A stretch of DNA of 64,000 nt from Schistocephalus solidus. Its lineage: Eukaryota; Platyhelminthes; Cestoda; Diphyllobothriidea; Diphyllobothriidae. This document shows positions 22,920 to 31,579 of this stretch, in pieces. Location of the stretch: NCBI GenBank assembly GCA_017591395.1, contig WEDG01000214.1:359920-423919 (forward strand), given 5' to 3'. Position 1 is the stretch's first letter, and the number at the start of each line of letters is the position of its first letter. The position numbers and the translations under genes are program-made. The notes under the pieces were generated by a model. It was given only the letters and a program-made list of their open reading frames with translations. It had not been told where the DNA came from and did not search any database.

Positions 22920-23160
22920 TTAAACGGTTGGATGGGTACTCTGCGGACTGCACTTCCCGAAAATTTTATGCAGACGCAGAACCTTATTATGCATAAAAAA
23001 CCAGGCCAATTAATGATTACAGCTAAGGTTAGAATGAGGCTAACAGGGGTCTCCTACGTAAAAAAATATAGGTGACGACAACATTTTAGACCCTGGTATT
23101 TTTTTCACCGTAGCAATTAAAAAAATAATAGCAGGAGTGAAGCCACAGTGCAAATGACCA
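22920..23160. repeat. Dispersed repeat, copy 1
   Basis: Begins ACGGTTGGATGGGTACTCTG and includes GCAGACGCAG, GACAACATTTTAGACCC and GGAGTGAAGCCAC. All recur in order at 31935-32180. It follows the tRNA-like head and is probably the body of that SINE family, though no head is obvious at the second locus. Confidence 0.6.
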
Positions 23161-23857
23161 CAATCGTCATCATCATCATGGGTATTACCATCGTGGTAAG
23201 GAGTGACCAAACTGAGACGTCCCCTGCAAGTTTTCATACAGAGCCCCTGTGGCACGACTGAGAAAAGACGAGAGGAGATTGAGTGCAGCAGCTGAGCGCA
23301 TAACCACAGGGCCTTCAAACATACAGTCGGTCTACCGTTGTCACTGATTGCTCGGTCGGTTTGAACCGCAGCTGGAGCAAGCGCCCGGGCCTGATTATTA
23401 AAAGGCCGTGTTTAAAATGCGCAATGCTTTGGTCTTAAAACTTCGGAAATTTATGATGGTCTCCACTACAATGACGATTTTTTCAGTTACTTTAATGTTC
23501 GAAAACTATATAGAAAGCACTTTCCCGGAAGATTACGGCTAGTTTCTCCCTAGGATATCTTGATAGGACCCAAGGGGTGAAAATCAGTAGAGTGGGGAAA
23601 ACCTTAAGTAACCTACCCTCCCCCCCCACCAAGCTGTAAAATGTTAGGGTAGAGTGGATAGAGTAAAATGGAGCAAACGCCACCCCTTCACATTTAGTTG
23701 GCAAGGATTCCACGAGCCACAGCCAAATCAACCTCATACAGGGACGCAGAAGAAAGGAAACAGGATAACATGCGGTCGCGAAAGGTCTTGTGGAATGAAA
23801 GGCAAGAAGACACCGAGGACTGAATAATTTGAAAGAAAGGACATGGTCGGCGGCTAC

Positions 23858-23944
23858 CTTCGTGCATCAGGGCTCGATGCTTGCGCATTCCACTCTTGTT
23901 TGAAAACGTCCGGTGGCAAACATCGCAAGCATACGGTTTTATAC
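23858..23944 (-). CDS. C2H2 zinc-finger exon 4
   Basis: One finger: I-K-P-Y-A-C-x2-C-x3-F-x5-M-x2-H-x4-H. The acceptor is TTCTTTTACAG and the donor GTAGCC. The linker formed with exon 3 is H-E-G-I-K-P-Y, very close to the canonical TGEKPY linker of tandem DNA-binding fingers. Leu19 is replaced by Met, a conservative change. 87 nt, phase 1 at both ends. Confidence 0.88.
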
Positions 23945-24106
23945 CTGTAAAAGAAGAAAAAGTTATAAAATGATACCTCGCCTTTAGGCCACCAATCACA
24001 GCGCTTTAGGGGCAACAGATACCGGATAAAAAAGAGACTCCTATGATAAAAGACCCTCCCTCGGCTGTTCTGAGTTCATGTATACTTTAATACTATACCA
24101 GTTGAT

Positions 24107-25330
24107 TATCGGAGAAAAAGAAGACATGATAATTGGAACAAGAGATTTATTAGCCCAACGTTTTATATTCTCACTCGAACCCATTATCAGAGACAATCGC
24201 AGAAATAACCAACTGGCCTTCCTCGACGTCCTCGCCTGTCGTCAAGAGTGTGGTGATCTAAAACCTAAAGAAACCAGGAAAGCGGCCAATACTACGCAAG
24301 TAGTAGGCTTCAACAGCAGTCACCCAAACAGTCACAAACGCGGCCGTGTAAGGGTGCTATACCGGCGTGTAGAGAAGCATTGCAGCGAGCCGGAAGACAA
24401 GGTTGCTGAATTACAATACATTCGATAGGCCCTGATAGTTAATGAGTACACACAAAACTTTGTCAGCCGTTGCATGCGTAAACGCAAGGAGGGACAAACT
24501 TCAACCGGCTTCAAATTTTGGTAACCACTGCCGTACAGGAAACACGTCTCTGAAGCCGTCAGCCGCATCCTCACACCACCCGTAGTTGGAGTTGCCCACA
24601 GACCAGAGACAATCATAAGACGCCAGATCATGAGGCCAAAAGAACCATTACCACGGTAGGAAACGCCTGGAATCGTTTACCAGAGCTGGTGCAGTTGCGG
24701 ACAAAGCAAATACGTCAGAGAAACTGGAAGACTACTAACGCGAATGACCGTGCATACAGTAGCAGTAAGGAGGGATAACGTTAACTCTTAGATCACAGCT
24801 CACTCGACGGGGTGCAGACACACCTTTAATTTTGATGAGACCGAAATTATTACAAGAGGTGACAACCGCGTGAGTCGTGAGCTGTCTGGTTTTCCGTCCC
24901 GCGTTCAATTAACAGTCGCAATGACCTTCTGCATCCGTATTCTGTGCCGTGATTTGTGGGGCAAAATTACTAGCCACGCAGAGAGGATATGGGTGGCTAG
25001 GAGTCCCGGTGACAGCGAGCCAAACTACAGAATAATCGTCGCGCCAGTAATCGACAACGGTGATGAAATCACAGCAATTAACGACAGGTACGGACCGACA
25101 AGCACTCATCACATCAACTACGACCCCCCGCGATGAACACTAGGACTACAAAATAGAGTAGGCGTGGTGGCCTGGCAACCGCGCCCTATAAATACTGCCA
25201 CCCTGTGTCCCTTATTATCCTTTTCTGCGACGGTCTCTGATGATGGGTTGAAGTGAGAATCCGAAACGGCAAGCTAATAAAGCTATTGTTCCATTGATCG
25301 CGTTGTCTCCTTCGCAATTACTTCCTGCAA
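24107..25330 (+). mobile_element. Penelope-like element with inverted terminal segments (decayed)
   Basis: Plus-strand protein remnants: N-N-Q-L-A-F-L-D-V-L near 24210, H-P-N-S-H-K-R and R-R-V-E-K-H-C-S-E-P-E-D-K to 24430, then S-E-A-V-S-R-I-L-T-P-P and G-V-A-H-R-P-E near 24550-24600. A GIY-YIG-like endonuclease follows (I-V-Y-Q-S-W-C-S-C-G, Y-V-R-E-T-G-R-L-L, about 24670-24745). The open frame 24078-24428 covers only the first part; later parts are in other frames with stops. The segment at 24115-24200 is the inverted copy of 25218-25310, matching the terminal-repeat arrangements known for this class. The RT catalytic core is missing, so the copy is internally deleted. Confidence 0.82.
25237..25267 (+). 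ncRNA. Hammerhead-like motif in Penelope terminal repeat
   Basis: CTGATGA (25237-25243) is followed by T, a GGGTT...GAATCC hairpin, and CGAAAC (GAAAC at 25263-25267). This is the hammerhead core order with a stem II between the boxes. The inverted copy at about 24163-24195 shows CTGATAA and ATAAAAC at the same positions. Stem III and stem I could not be paired convincingly by eye. Penelope-like elements are known to carry hammerhead motifs. Confidence 0.45.
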
Positions 25331-25959
25331 CCCGCCTTTTCGTTTCTATTGTCGGCGAAAAGCTTTCTATGGAATAACAACAGAGAAAAGAGAATTTAAA
25401 GGGCAAAATAGTGGAACAGAATGTGTGCGTGGGAGGTGCAATGTAATATCGTCTGGAGAGCCTGTTAGTTTATTGACACGGTCATGCGGGTCTGAAGACG
25501 CCTCATGGCAAAGTGATCCGAAAAAGGCAGCCCGTAGGAGAAGAAACCAGTGCGAAGGTTTAAAGGATACAGTCAAGAGAATGAGAGCGGACTACCAGTA
25601 ACCTCTGCACCAGGCATTTGATGGCGTGGTTTAGCTAGCAGCTAGAAAAATCGCGAGCGCCCCAAATAAGACACGGCAATTTGGGTAATTCCAGTTGCGC
25701 ATTAAGAAATTTTCTGCAGACTTTACTTCGGCGTTAACAAAGTTCTCCGACGGAGCACAGGGTTAGAAACCCCTTAATCATAGAATGCCGTAGTTTTCGG
25801 CATCAGTAAATTCCCAGGTAGAGCGTGGAGTCAATGACCAAGTGGACTTTGGTTCAAACCTGTCAGTGCGCTATGGTTGAATGACGACACCAGGTAAGAC
25901 AGAAGTGTTAATCTTAGGTTTCGTCGTCTTTGTCGGCCATACTTCATAAATGCTGATTG

Positions 25960-26310
25960 GAAGAAAATGCGATCACTGGAACAAGAAGTTTACTGCCCTG
26001 CTGTCTCAGAAACTCACTCGAACCCATTATCAAACAAAGTCGCATATAGGAGTATTGGAGGTACGAGTGCAGTATTTATAGGACGCAGTTGCCTTGCGAC
26101 CACATGGGTGTTATAATGAGCAGCTCTTACGTTGATCACTGGGGGTTGTGCTTGATGCGAATCGTTAACTGCCGTGATTTCATCAACCACGGTTGGACGT
26201 TAGCGTGAGAATCCGGAACGTCAGGCCAAAAAACGGTTCCAGCGACCGTATTTTCTTCTGAACTGCTTCCTGGAACTCGCATAGTCGCTTCTATCGGTAA
26301 ATACTGAATA
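25960..26310. mobile_element. Short Penelope-derived inverted-repeat element
   Basis: The block at 25968-26040 (ATCACTGGAACAAGAAGT, then ACTCACTCGAACCCATTATC) is the same as the left terminal segment of the 24.1-kb element. The block at 26190-26300 (GTGAGAATCCGGAACGTCAGG, ACTGCTTCCTGGAACTCGC) matches its right one. Only about 150 bp lies between, without coding sequence. It looks like an internally deleted, non-autonomous derivative. Confidence 0.6.
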
Positions 26311-27484
26311 CTCGTTGCTCTGCAACCGCCGGTGAGGATGATGGATCGGAGTTCAAAAGAAAAAGTGAACATCTGAATTTCGTCCTTTCCAAATAACATA
26401 TCAGGGAACGCCAGTGTCATGTGACTTTCCTTACAGAGGTTGCCATATTGCGACACTCCATCGGATCAAACGCACATCAGCACAGAATGTCAGACGTTAA
26501 GGTTGCGCCAAGAGGTTGCACGGGATGAACGACGTTCCAGCCATAGCGCACAGCCTAAAACGTCCACCGGGTGCAGCCGGATGGCAAACTGGATGTCCAG
26601 TAAGAGTGCTCGTATTGAACTCCAACCATAGGAGAACCAGGTTTTCATGGCCGGAGGTTGGAGCGCAACTGGCTAATGATGGTGATTAGGCTACAAGCGG
26701 CAAGTCACACGTCGGTCCACCCCTCTGAACGACCAACAACTCAGTGCTATGTGAGTGCCTGAGAGAACCTAAACATGCAGCGTGTGATCCATTTTACAAC
26801 CAGGGTAGAGAAACGAGAACCAACCCTAGAGGATGAAGATTATTATAATGAGCAGATGGCTACCAGTCGACAAGATGAGATTATCGTAAAAGATGTAAAT
26901 ATAGTACGTGAGATGACAGCTGTCCACACTTCGTGGTTTATCTTGTTCTAGCAGCTTAGTGTGGGGTAATTGTTCATCCCGAAAAAAAAACGTTTTCTGC
27001 AGCTGACTGCCACGTTTTTTTCCAAACTTTATTTAGGTGCCCATCTTATACCTGCAACTGTTAGAAAGAACGAGTGTCAGCGGTTACAGTCGAAAGTAAG
27101 AATTCGCCCAGCCTAAACTAGATGCGTATTTAGTCCCGTTTTAAACAGAGTTCCGACAAACATATGCGAAGCATTCGAAGCTTAGGAACGAAAAAGGGCA
27201 AAAAAAGGTTCTTGGAGGGCGAAAGGCTGTCAATTTAAATTTACAGATATGAATGAAATAGCAAGGTGGGTAAAAGTGCATTTTGAATGCTAGCACCTAG
27301 CATCACATGAAGACAGTTGAAACAAAAGTACTTAATAGAAACTGTATATATCCCGGAATCGATATAAAAAATTGTCCAAGTATGAATGAACTGTAAACTC
27401 TCAACTATAAAAAAATCGAAAGGCCCGTTTCCAACCTCCAATCAGACCAGATGGATCAGGGCCACTCCCCAAACTCCATCGGCG

Positions 27485-27640
27485 TGATGTGGGCTCGTTG
27501 TGCAGTGGTGAGGACGTGCCTTGACGATAAACTAACTCCAGTCCAACACTGCAGATTTTGGATATAACTGGACGGTGACGGCAGATAAACCAGAAATGAC
27601 CGTTCTAGTTCCCCTGCCTTCGTTGGAAAGAGTTCCCCCG
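27485..27640 (+). mobile_element. tRNA-headed SINE, strongly decayed plus copy
   Basis: GGGCTCGTTGTGCAGTGGTG resembles the SINE head (A-box region). Near 27572-27610 GTGACGGCAGATAAACCAGAAATGACC matches the ribozyme block with CTGATGA lost (CGGTGAC) and GAAA kept. B box not recognised. Confidence 0.45.
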
Positions 27641-27809
27641 CCCCTCACCATCTTAGGTCGAAATCCCTGGAATAACGTTGGCGGACATCGTAAATTAGGT
27701 AGCACTAAAAGTAATAATTTCAATATGCAAAGAACTACACTGTTGGCTGAATGTGATGGGGCCCCAAAGAAGGAAAGCAGGAGTTAGTGAATCATAAAAC
27801 ATAGCGTAC

Positions 27810-27896
27810 CTTCGTGCACAGTCCTGACGTGAGAGATCAGGTGAACTTTCTGGGTGAATGAGGCTTCACAAGTGTCACATTTGAAGGCACGCACAC
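27810..27896 (-). CDS. C2H2 zinc-finger exon 3
   Basis: No long open frame covers this exon, but between acceptor GTTTTTATCGTAG and donor GTACGC lie exactly 87 nt encoding V-R-A-F-K-C-x2-C-x3-F-x5-L-x2-H-x4-H, phase 1 to phase 1. All four zinc ligands, F13 and L19 are in register with the neighbours. Splicing to exon 4 yields the H-E-G-I-K-P-Y linker. Its presence supports a real gene rather than chance frames. Confidence 0.88.
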
Positions 27897-27964
27897 CTAC
27901 GATAAAAACGAAAATATGACATCATTCCGCGTGAGAGAACACGAAGTTATATATATATATGGTA

Positions 27965-28165
27965 GTTGGGCGCTCACCGATCAGTTGCAGGACTCACTCG
28001 TCCCGTTGTGCCTTGGGGCTAACTCTCAAGCCCCGCCAGCAGCCGTAGGGCAGCTAAGTATATAGGCAGAATAACATGACCGACAAAGACAAGGGAGACT
28101 GGAATGGCCATTTCTGGCTTATAAGCCGTCATCAGCCAGCCATACCCAACCCCAGGCACTGCAAA
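27965..28165 (-). mobile_element. tRNA-headed SINE, minus copy of an inverted pair (tail and ribozyme)
   Basis: On plus: GCGCTCACCGATCAG, CTCGTCCCGTTGTGCC, the CTCAAGCCCC hairpin half, then the reversed ribozyme at 28092-28144 and CATACCCAACCCCAGGCA. The tRNA-like head of this copy is missing: the unit stops at the connector and the opposite copy begins. It is among the best preserved copies of the family in the window. Confidence 0.75.
28092..28144 (-). ncRNA. Hammerhead ribozyme, SINE-encoded, intact core boxes
   Basis: Minus strand, in order: GGCTGG (stem I 5'), CTGATGA (plus 28129-28135), stem II GGCTT/AAGCC, GAAA, the palindrome TGGCCA (stem III with almost no loop), ATT cleavage triplet, then CCAGTC. 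CCAGTC pairs with GGCTGG over 6 bp including one G-U. Beyond it TCCC and GGGTAT could extend stem I past an internal loop. Caveat: the base pair closing stem II next to the core is C with A. The tiny stem III favours action as a dimer, as known for other short hammerheads. Confidence 0.7.
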
Positions 28166-28330
28166 ACCGGCAAGACAACGAGCTCGTGGCGCAGTGGGTA
28201 GAGCGTTGGACTTCTGCCCAACAAGGTCGCGAGTTCGAGGCTCGGGCGTCGCAGCGCCTGGGGTTGGGTATGGCTGGCTGATGACGGCTAATAAGCCAGA
28301 AATGGCCATCTCCAGTCTCCCTTGTCTATA
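28166..28330 (+). mobile_element. tRNA-headed SINE, plus copy of an inverted pair (head and ribozyme)
   Basis: Head at about 28179-28250: CGTGGCGCAGTGGGTAGAGCG gives an A box (TGGCGCAGTGG) and GCGAGTTCGAGGCTC a B box (GTTCGAGGC). Then comes the connector GGGGTTGGGTATGGCTGG and the ribozyme (28269-28318). The copy ends in a TA microsatellite. Together with 27965-28165 it forms a palindrome-like locus with two ribozymes facing apart. Confidence 0.78.
28269..28318 (+). ncRNA. Hammerhead ribozyme, SINE-encoded, intact core boxes
   Basis: CTGATGA at 28278-28284, stem II GGCT-AATA-AGCC, GAAA at 28299-28302, TGGCCA stem III, then ATC followed by TCCAGTC. There is one extra base relative to the 28092 copy before CCAGTC, so stem I would pair with a bulge. 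The same C/A mismatch closes stem II. Confidence 0.65.
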
Positions 28331-28381
28331 TATATATCTGTACATGTATATATCTACATATATATATATATATATATATAA
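28325..28381. repeat. (TA)n-rich microsatellite
   Basis: Interrupted then pure TA repeats (28357-28380) between the SINE tail and the first 232-bp unit. A second TA run closes the inverted remnant at about 29248-29268. Confidence 0.95.
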
Positions 28382-28531
28382 GCCAAACAAGTGCGTAACA
28401 CTCACTAATGTGGTAAGGATCTCACTCGATCCCATTTGTCCGCCCGCCAGTTACCTACCGGCGATAAACGAACGTTGTGTCATAGGACACATACCATATA
28501 TATAGCACAAATATGTTGCTAAGAATGCAAC

Positions 28532-28590
28532 AGGCAAGACGCAGACAGCTGTTTCACGGTCATTACCGATCATCAGTACATCATATGCCT
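28532..28590 (-). ncRNA. Type-I hammerhead ribozyme, array unit 1
   Basis: Minus strand: AGGC (outer stem I), ATAT internal loop, GATGTA (inner stem I), CTGATGA, stem II CGGT-AATG-ACCG, GAAA, CAGCTG (stem III), TC, then TGCGTC pairing with GATGTA (6 bp with two G-U), TT, and GCCT pairing with AGGC. The cleavage point is after GTC, between plus positions 28543 and 28544. All core nucleotides are present. Caveat: the position closing stem II is U-U. Stem III has essentially no loop, favouring dimeric action. Confidence 0.8.
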
Positions 28591-28764
28591 TGTGCGGTGA
28601 GGTACATAAACAAAGCCAAACAAGTGCGTAACACTCACTAATGTGGTAAGGATCTCACTCGATCCCATTTGTCCGCCCGCCAGTTACCTACCGGCGATAA
28701 ACGAACGTTGTGTCATAGGACACATACCATATATATAGCACAAATATGTTGCTAAGAATGCAAC

Positions 28765-28823
28765 AGGCAAGACGCAGACAGCTGTTTCACGGTCATTACC
28801 GATCATCAGTACATCATATGCCT
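28765..28823 (-). ncRNA. Type-I hammerhead ribozyme, array unit 2
   Basis: Identical over the 59-nt ribozyme segment to unit 1, with the same core boxes, stems and GTC cleavage site. Confidence 0.8.
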
Positions 28824-28996
28824 TGTGCAGTGAGGTACATAAACAAACCAAACAAGTGCGTAACACTCACTAATGTGGTAAGGATCTCACTCGATCCCAT
28901 TTGTCCGCCCGCCAGTTACCTACCGGCGATAAACGAACGTTGTGTCATAGGACACATACCATATATATAGCACAAATATGTTGCTAAGAGTGCAAC

Positions 28997-29055
28997 AGGC
29001 AAGACGCAGACAGCTGTTTCACGGTCATTACCGATCATCAGTACATCATATGCCT
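28997..29055 (-). ncRNA. Type-I hammerhead ribozyme, array unit 3
   Basis: Same 59-nt segment as units 1 and 2. Cleavage in successive units of a read-through transcript would release 232-nt monomers. Confidence 0.8.
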
Positions 29056-29078
29056 TGTGCAGTGAGGTACATAAACAA

Positions 29079-29250
29079 CAAATTGGATCGAGTGAGATCC
29101 TTACCACATTAGTGAGTGTTACGCACTTGTTTGGCTTGTTTATGTACCTCACTGCACAAGGCATATGATGTAATGATGATCGGTAATGTACCGTGAAACA
29201 CTGTCTGCTACTATGTCTACACCCTATTAGCAACATATATTATGTCTATA
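29079..29250 (+). repeat. Inverted, partial and decayed 232-bp unit
   Basis: Reverse-oriented sequence spanning the junction of two units: it starts in GGATCGAGTGAGATCC, runs through the unit start (ACGCACTTGTTTGGC) and continues into the 3' part of the preceding unit (GTTTATGTACCTCACTGC...). This implies insertion from a multimer or circle. It contains a mutated ribozyme at 29159-29216 and ends in a TA run. Confidence 0.75.
29159..29216 (+). ncRNA. Mutated hammerhead in the inverted unit
   Basis: ATGATGA replaces CTGATGA, stem II has one extra loop base (CGGT...ACCG kept), GAAACACTGTC lacks part of stem III, and stem I 3' is altered. The changed core C predicts an inactive ribozyme. Confidence 0.6.
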
Positions 29251-29280
29251 TATATATATATATATATACACTACAGAGCA

Positions 29281-30780
29281 AAAGAAGCCTATACCTGAGG
29301 CTTCGTAATATTGTTCACAATTCCAACTACCAGAAGAGATAAACTGAGGCGAAAGCTGTTCGCTCGCCAGAATCATGGCTTTATTCATCTGAGCTTTCGA
29401 ACTCTTACTGGATTCTATCAACAAAGATAAAAGCGGCAAAAAAGCATCAGTTATAGGGGGTCGTGACCGATCAAACACCAGTGGCGCCAGTTCTGAAGTG
29501 ACTGCACAGAGATCTGCATGCCACCACCAGATCCATAAATCAATTTACCGAGTTCTCGTTGGAGGCCCAGGCTTCAATCAATTCCCGGCTTGTCTTGCTT
29601 CTGGCGTGGGCAATTATCTTAGTGGCTGCGGAGTTAAACTTATGACTCGTTTCGTAGATGTGGGCAGCCAATTGTGATAATCCACCAGTCTTACAACCAG
29701 TTTACGCTAGTGTATGCGCGATCCCAGCATGCATCCTGTCCTGTGTAGTAAAGAGGGCAGTTTAGGCACAGCATACGATACACTAAACCCGACTGCCAGC
29801 TAGGATGTAATCGGTCCTTGATTTTCATGACCCTGCTGCGCATGGCAGCTTTGGGTCGGTGCGCAATTCCAACATCTAGCCCAGCAGCAATGTGCTCGGT
29901 CGCCTCTGAGACGTCCTGGATGTATGGCAGTGCATGCCACGCCGTAGGGCCTGGTTCTGGTTGGGTTCTCCGAGGGCGAACACGAAGACATCGACTTATG
30001 ATCGCCTTCGGATAACCGTTCCGCATAAAATGGTCACGGAGGTATCGGGCCTTAAGTGCTTTCTCCTCCAGGTTGCTGCAGTAAGTCTGAATTCGTTTGA
30101 ACAGTGTTCTCACAAAACTTCGTTTGTTAGCCACCGGATGGGTGTTATGAAAATTGAGAAGCCGCACGGTGTTCGTCGCCTTCATTCAGAGTTATTTCTA
30201 TTTCGTTGTTGGAAGTTCCCCTGACGAGTACATCAAGGAAGGGCAGCTGCTGCTCTTTTTCTTCCTTCCTCGTGAATTGTATAGCCGGCAAGATCGAGTT
30301 AAGTTGATCATTGAACTTCTGCAGCATGTTCCCTTTGAGGGTAACAAACGTGTCGTCTACGTAAATATGCCAAAAGATCGGCGGCTATTGAGTGAATTCA
30401 ATCTTTTCCAGTTCTTGTAGGACCAATTCTGCCACTAAACCGGAGATTGGGGGGACCATTTGAGTTCCCTTGAGCTGCTCATAATTTTCTCCTGCAAAGT
30501 TGAATTATACCTTTTGACAACATTCGAGCAGCCTCTTGGTGTGTTCAATTTCCAGCGAACTCTGGATTTCTTTGTATGACTCCAAACCTTTCCTGCGCAA
30601 GACTTCTTGTAACGAACTCAGCGGGATGGATATGAAAATAATGACGTCACCTCGAAGATACCATCGCTGACAACGGAATGCAGTAAGAGCTCGAAAACTC
30701 GGGTGAATAAAGCCATGATTCCCGCGAGCAAAGAGCCTTCTTCTTTACTTACCAGAAGAAATGTCTTGTTCGGACTGGCA
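29281..30780 (-). mobile_element. Penelope-like element, RT and GIY-YIG (decayed)
   Basis: Minus strand, from high to low coordinates: RT segment with M-V-P-P-I-S-G-L (about 30440) and the catalytic I-Y-V-D-D-T-F (YVDD codons at 30353-30364), an in-frame TAG near 30385, then Q-L-P-F-L-D-V-L near 30235. Next come F-H-N-T-H-P-V-A-N-K-R (about 30130), G-I-A-H-R-P and L-V-Y-R-M-L-C-L-N-C-P-L-Y-Y-T-G-Q (GIY-YIG, about 29725-29790), with the endonuclease tail to about 29530. The ORF 29691-30185 covers the post-RT region. A block near 29340-29415 is repeated inverted at about 30680-30760, like the terminal segments of the 24.1-kb copy. Confidence 0.85.
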
Positions 30781-31492
30781 AAGCTGCCGAAAACCAAGAG
30801 AAAACTAGGGTTGTCAGATAAAAGAGAGCAATAACATTCAAAAGCATATTAGAAGCTCAACTGAACCTTCTTGGCGAGCAAGACCTATAGCAGGAGCTAA
30901 CGAGGAAAACCCAAGATGAAACAGCTAAAACTTTACGTGGCCACCTCTAGGCGCAGGTCAGAACTATAAAGTACTAAGGTCGTAAAAAGCTTGCTGTTAA
31001 CTGCTAGTTTTGACCAATTTCTAGAGACGTTAGTAAGAACAGTGGCCCACCACAAAAGGTGGTCCCATAACGTGTTTAACAATGAACCCCTTACCCACCA
31101 CATTAGTGCGGATTGTAACTTTTCGACTGTGTGGTGCGCAACCTATTGCTACTTGCTATTCTCCTTCAGAACATAAGCGGTTTTTTAGTAGGCAACAATA
31201 GCACACTGTGCCGTTGAGACAAACAGCATCAATCAGGTAAAGAGGGTAACCTAATCTTTGCAACTTTTCATATGACTGCCATGACATGTTGTGTTTGATC
31301 AATAACTGAGCCCGGGGCCAAACAATGGTCAAATTGACCAAGCGCATACACCAATCACAGCTAGTTTTCCTATTCATGCAGTCAACCACACGTTCATAGG
31401 AAAGTATTAAGTCATACTTTCAGCTGTGCTGGTATAATCAATATTCAAAACTCAGCAAAAAGAATGAAGAATAAAGCCAATCATAAACTTAC

Positions 31493-31579
31493 CATTGTGG
31501 ATTTGGCTGATATGTTTCTGTAGAGTATGTTTTTGCATAAATCCCCGTTCACAAATGTGACAAAAGAATGGTCGTATGC
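31493..31579 (-). CDS. C2H2 zinc-finger exon 2
   Basis: One finger: I-R-P-F-F-C-x2-C-x3-F-x5-L-x2-H-x4-H. The acceptor is TCACTCGTTAG and the donor a consensus GTAAGT. 87 nt, phase 1 both sides, split Gly codons at both junctions. The intron to exon 1 is about 1.0 kb, the shortest of the set. Confidence 0.88.

Larger units (their letters stand above)
22370..23857 (-). other. Intron 4 of the zinc-finger gene (about 1.5 kb)
   Basis: Contains a tRNA-like SINE head (22716-22803) and the following repeat block (about 22920-23160), which recurs at 31935-32180. In 23161-23857 I see nothing recognisable beyond a C-run near 23620. Confidence 0.55.
23945..27809 (-). other. Intron 3 of the zinc-finger gene (about 3.9 kb)
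   Basis: Holds a Penelope-like element (24107-25330), a short internally deleted relative (25960-26310) and a decayed SINE (27485-27640). 26311-27480 shows nothing recognisable. A CxxC decoy at 27255-27341 was rejected. Confidence 0.55.
28382..29078 (-). repeat. Tandem array of three 232-233-bp units, hammerhead-bearing (retrozyme-like)
   Basis: Units at 28382-28614, 28615-28846 and 28847-29078 are almost identical. Differences seen include GCGGTGAGG/GCAGTGAGG and AAGAATGC/AAGAGTGC. Each carries a type-I hammerhead fold on the minus strand at the same place, and start points of the folds are 233 and 232 bp apart. There is no protein-coding capacity: the open frames across units simply repeat. 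Short tandem units bounded by type-I hammerheads match the described metazoan retrozymes, which are transcribed and circularised. Expression here is inferred, not shown. Confidence 0.85.
27897..31492 (-). other. Intron 2 of the zinc-finger gene (about 3.6 kb)
   Basis: Contains an inverted SINE pair (27965-28330), TA microsatellites, the 232-bp hammerhead tandem array (28382-29078) with its inverted remnant (29079-29250), and a Penelope-like copy (29281-30780). 30781-31492 shows nothing recognisable. Confidence 0.6.

Noticed and set aside
27255..27341. CxxC with acceptor at the exact finger-exon distance on minus (S-I-K-Y-F-C-x2-C)
   Set aside because: Beyond the two Cys no finger residue is present (Met for Phe, Gln for Leu, Leu for both His) and there is no GT at the expected donor. 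With the number of CxxC sites checked, one such match is expected by chance.
28194..28970. Open frames of 74-106 codons across the 232-bp array
   Set aside because: They repeat with the array period and follow from its lack of stops; the shared signal is the ribozyme, not protein.
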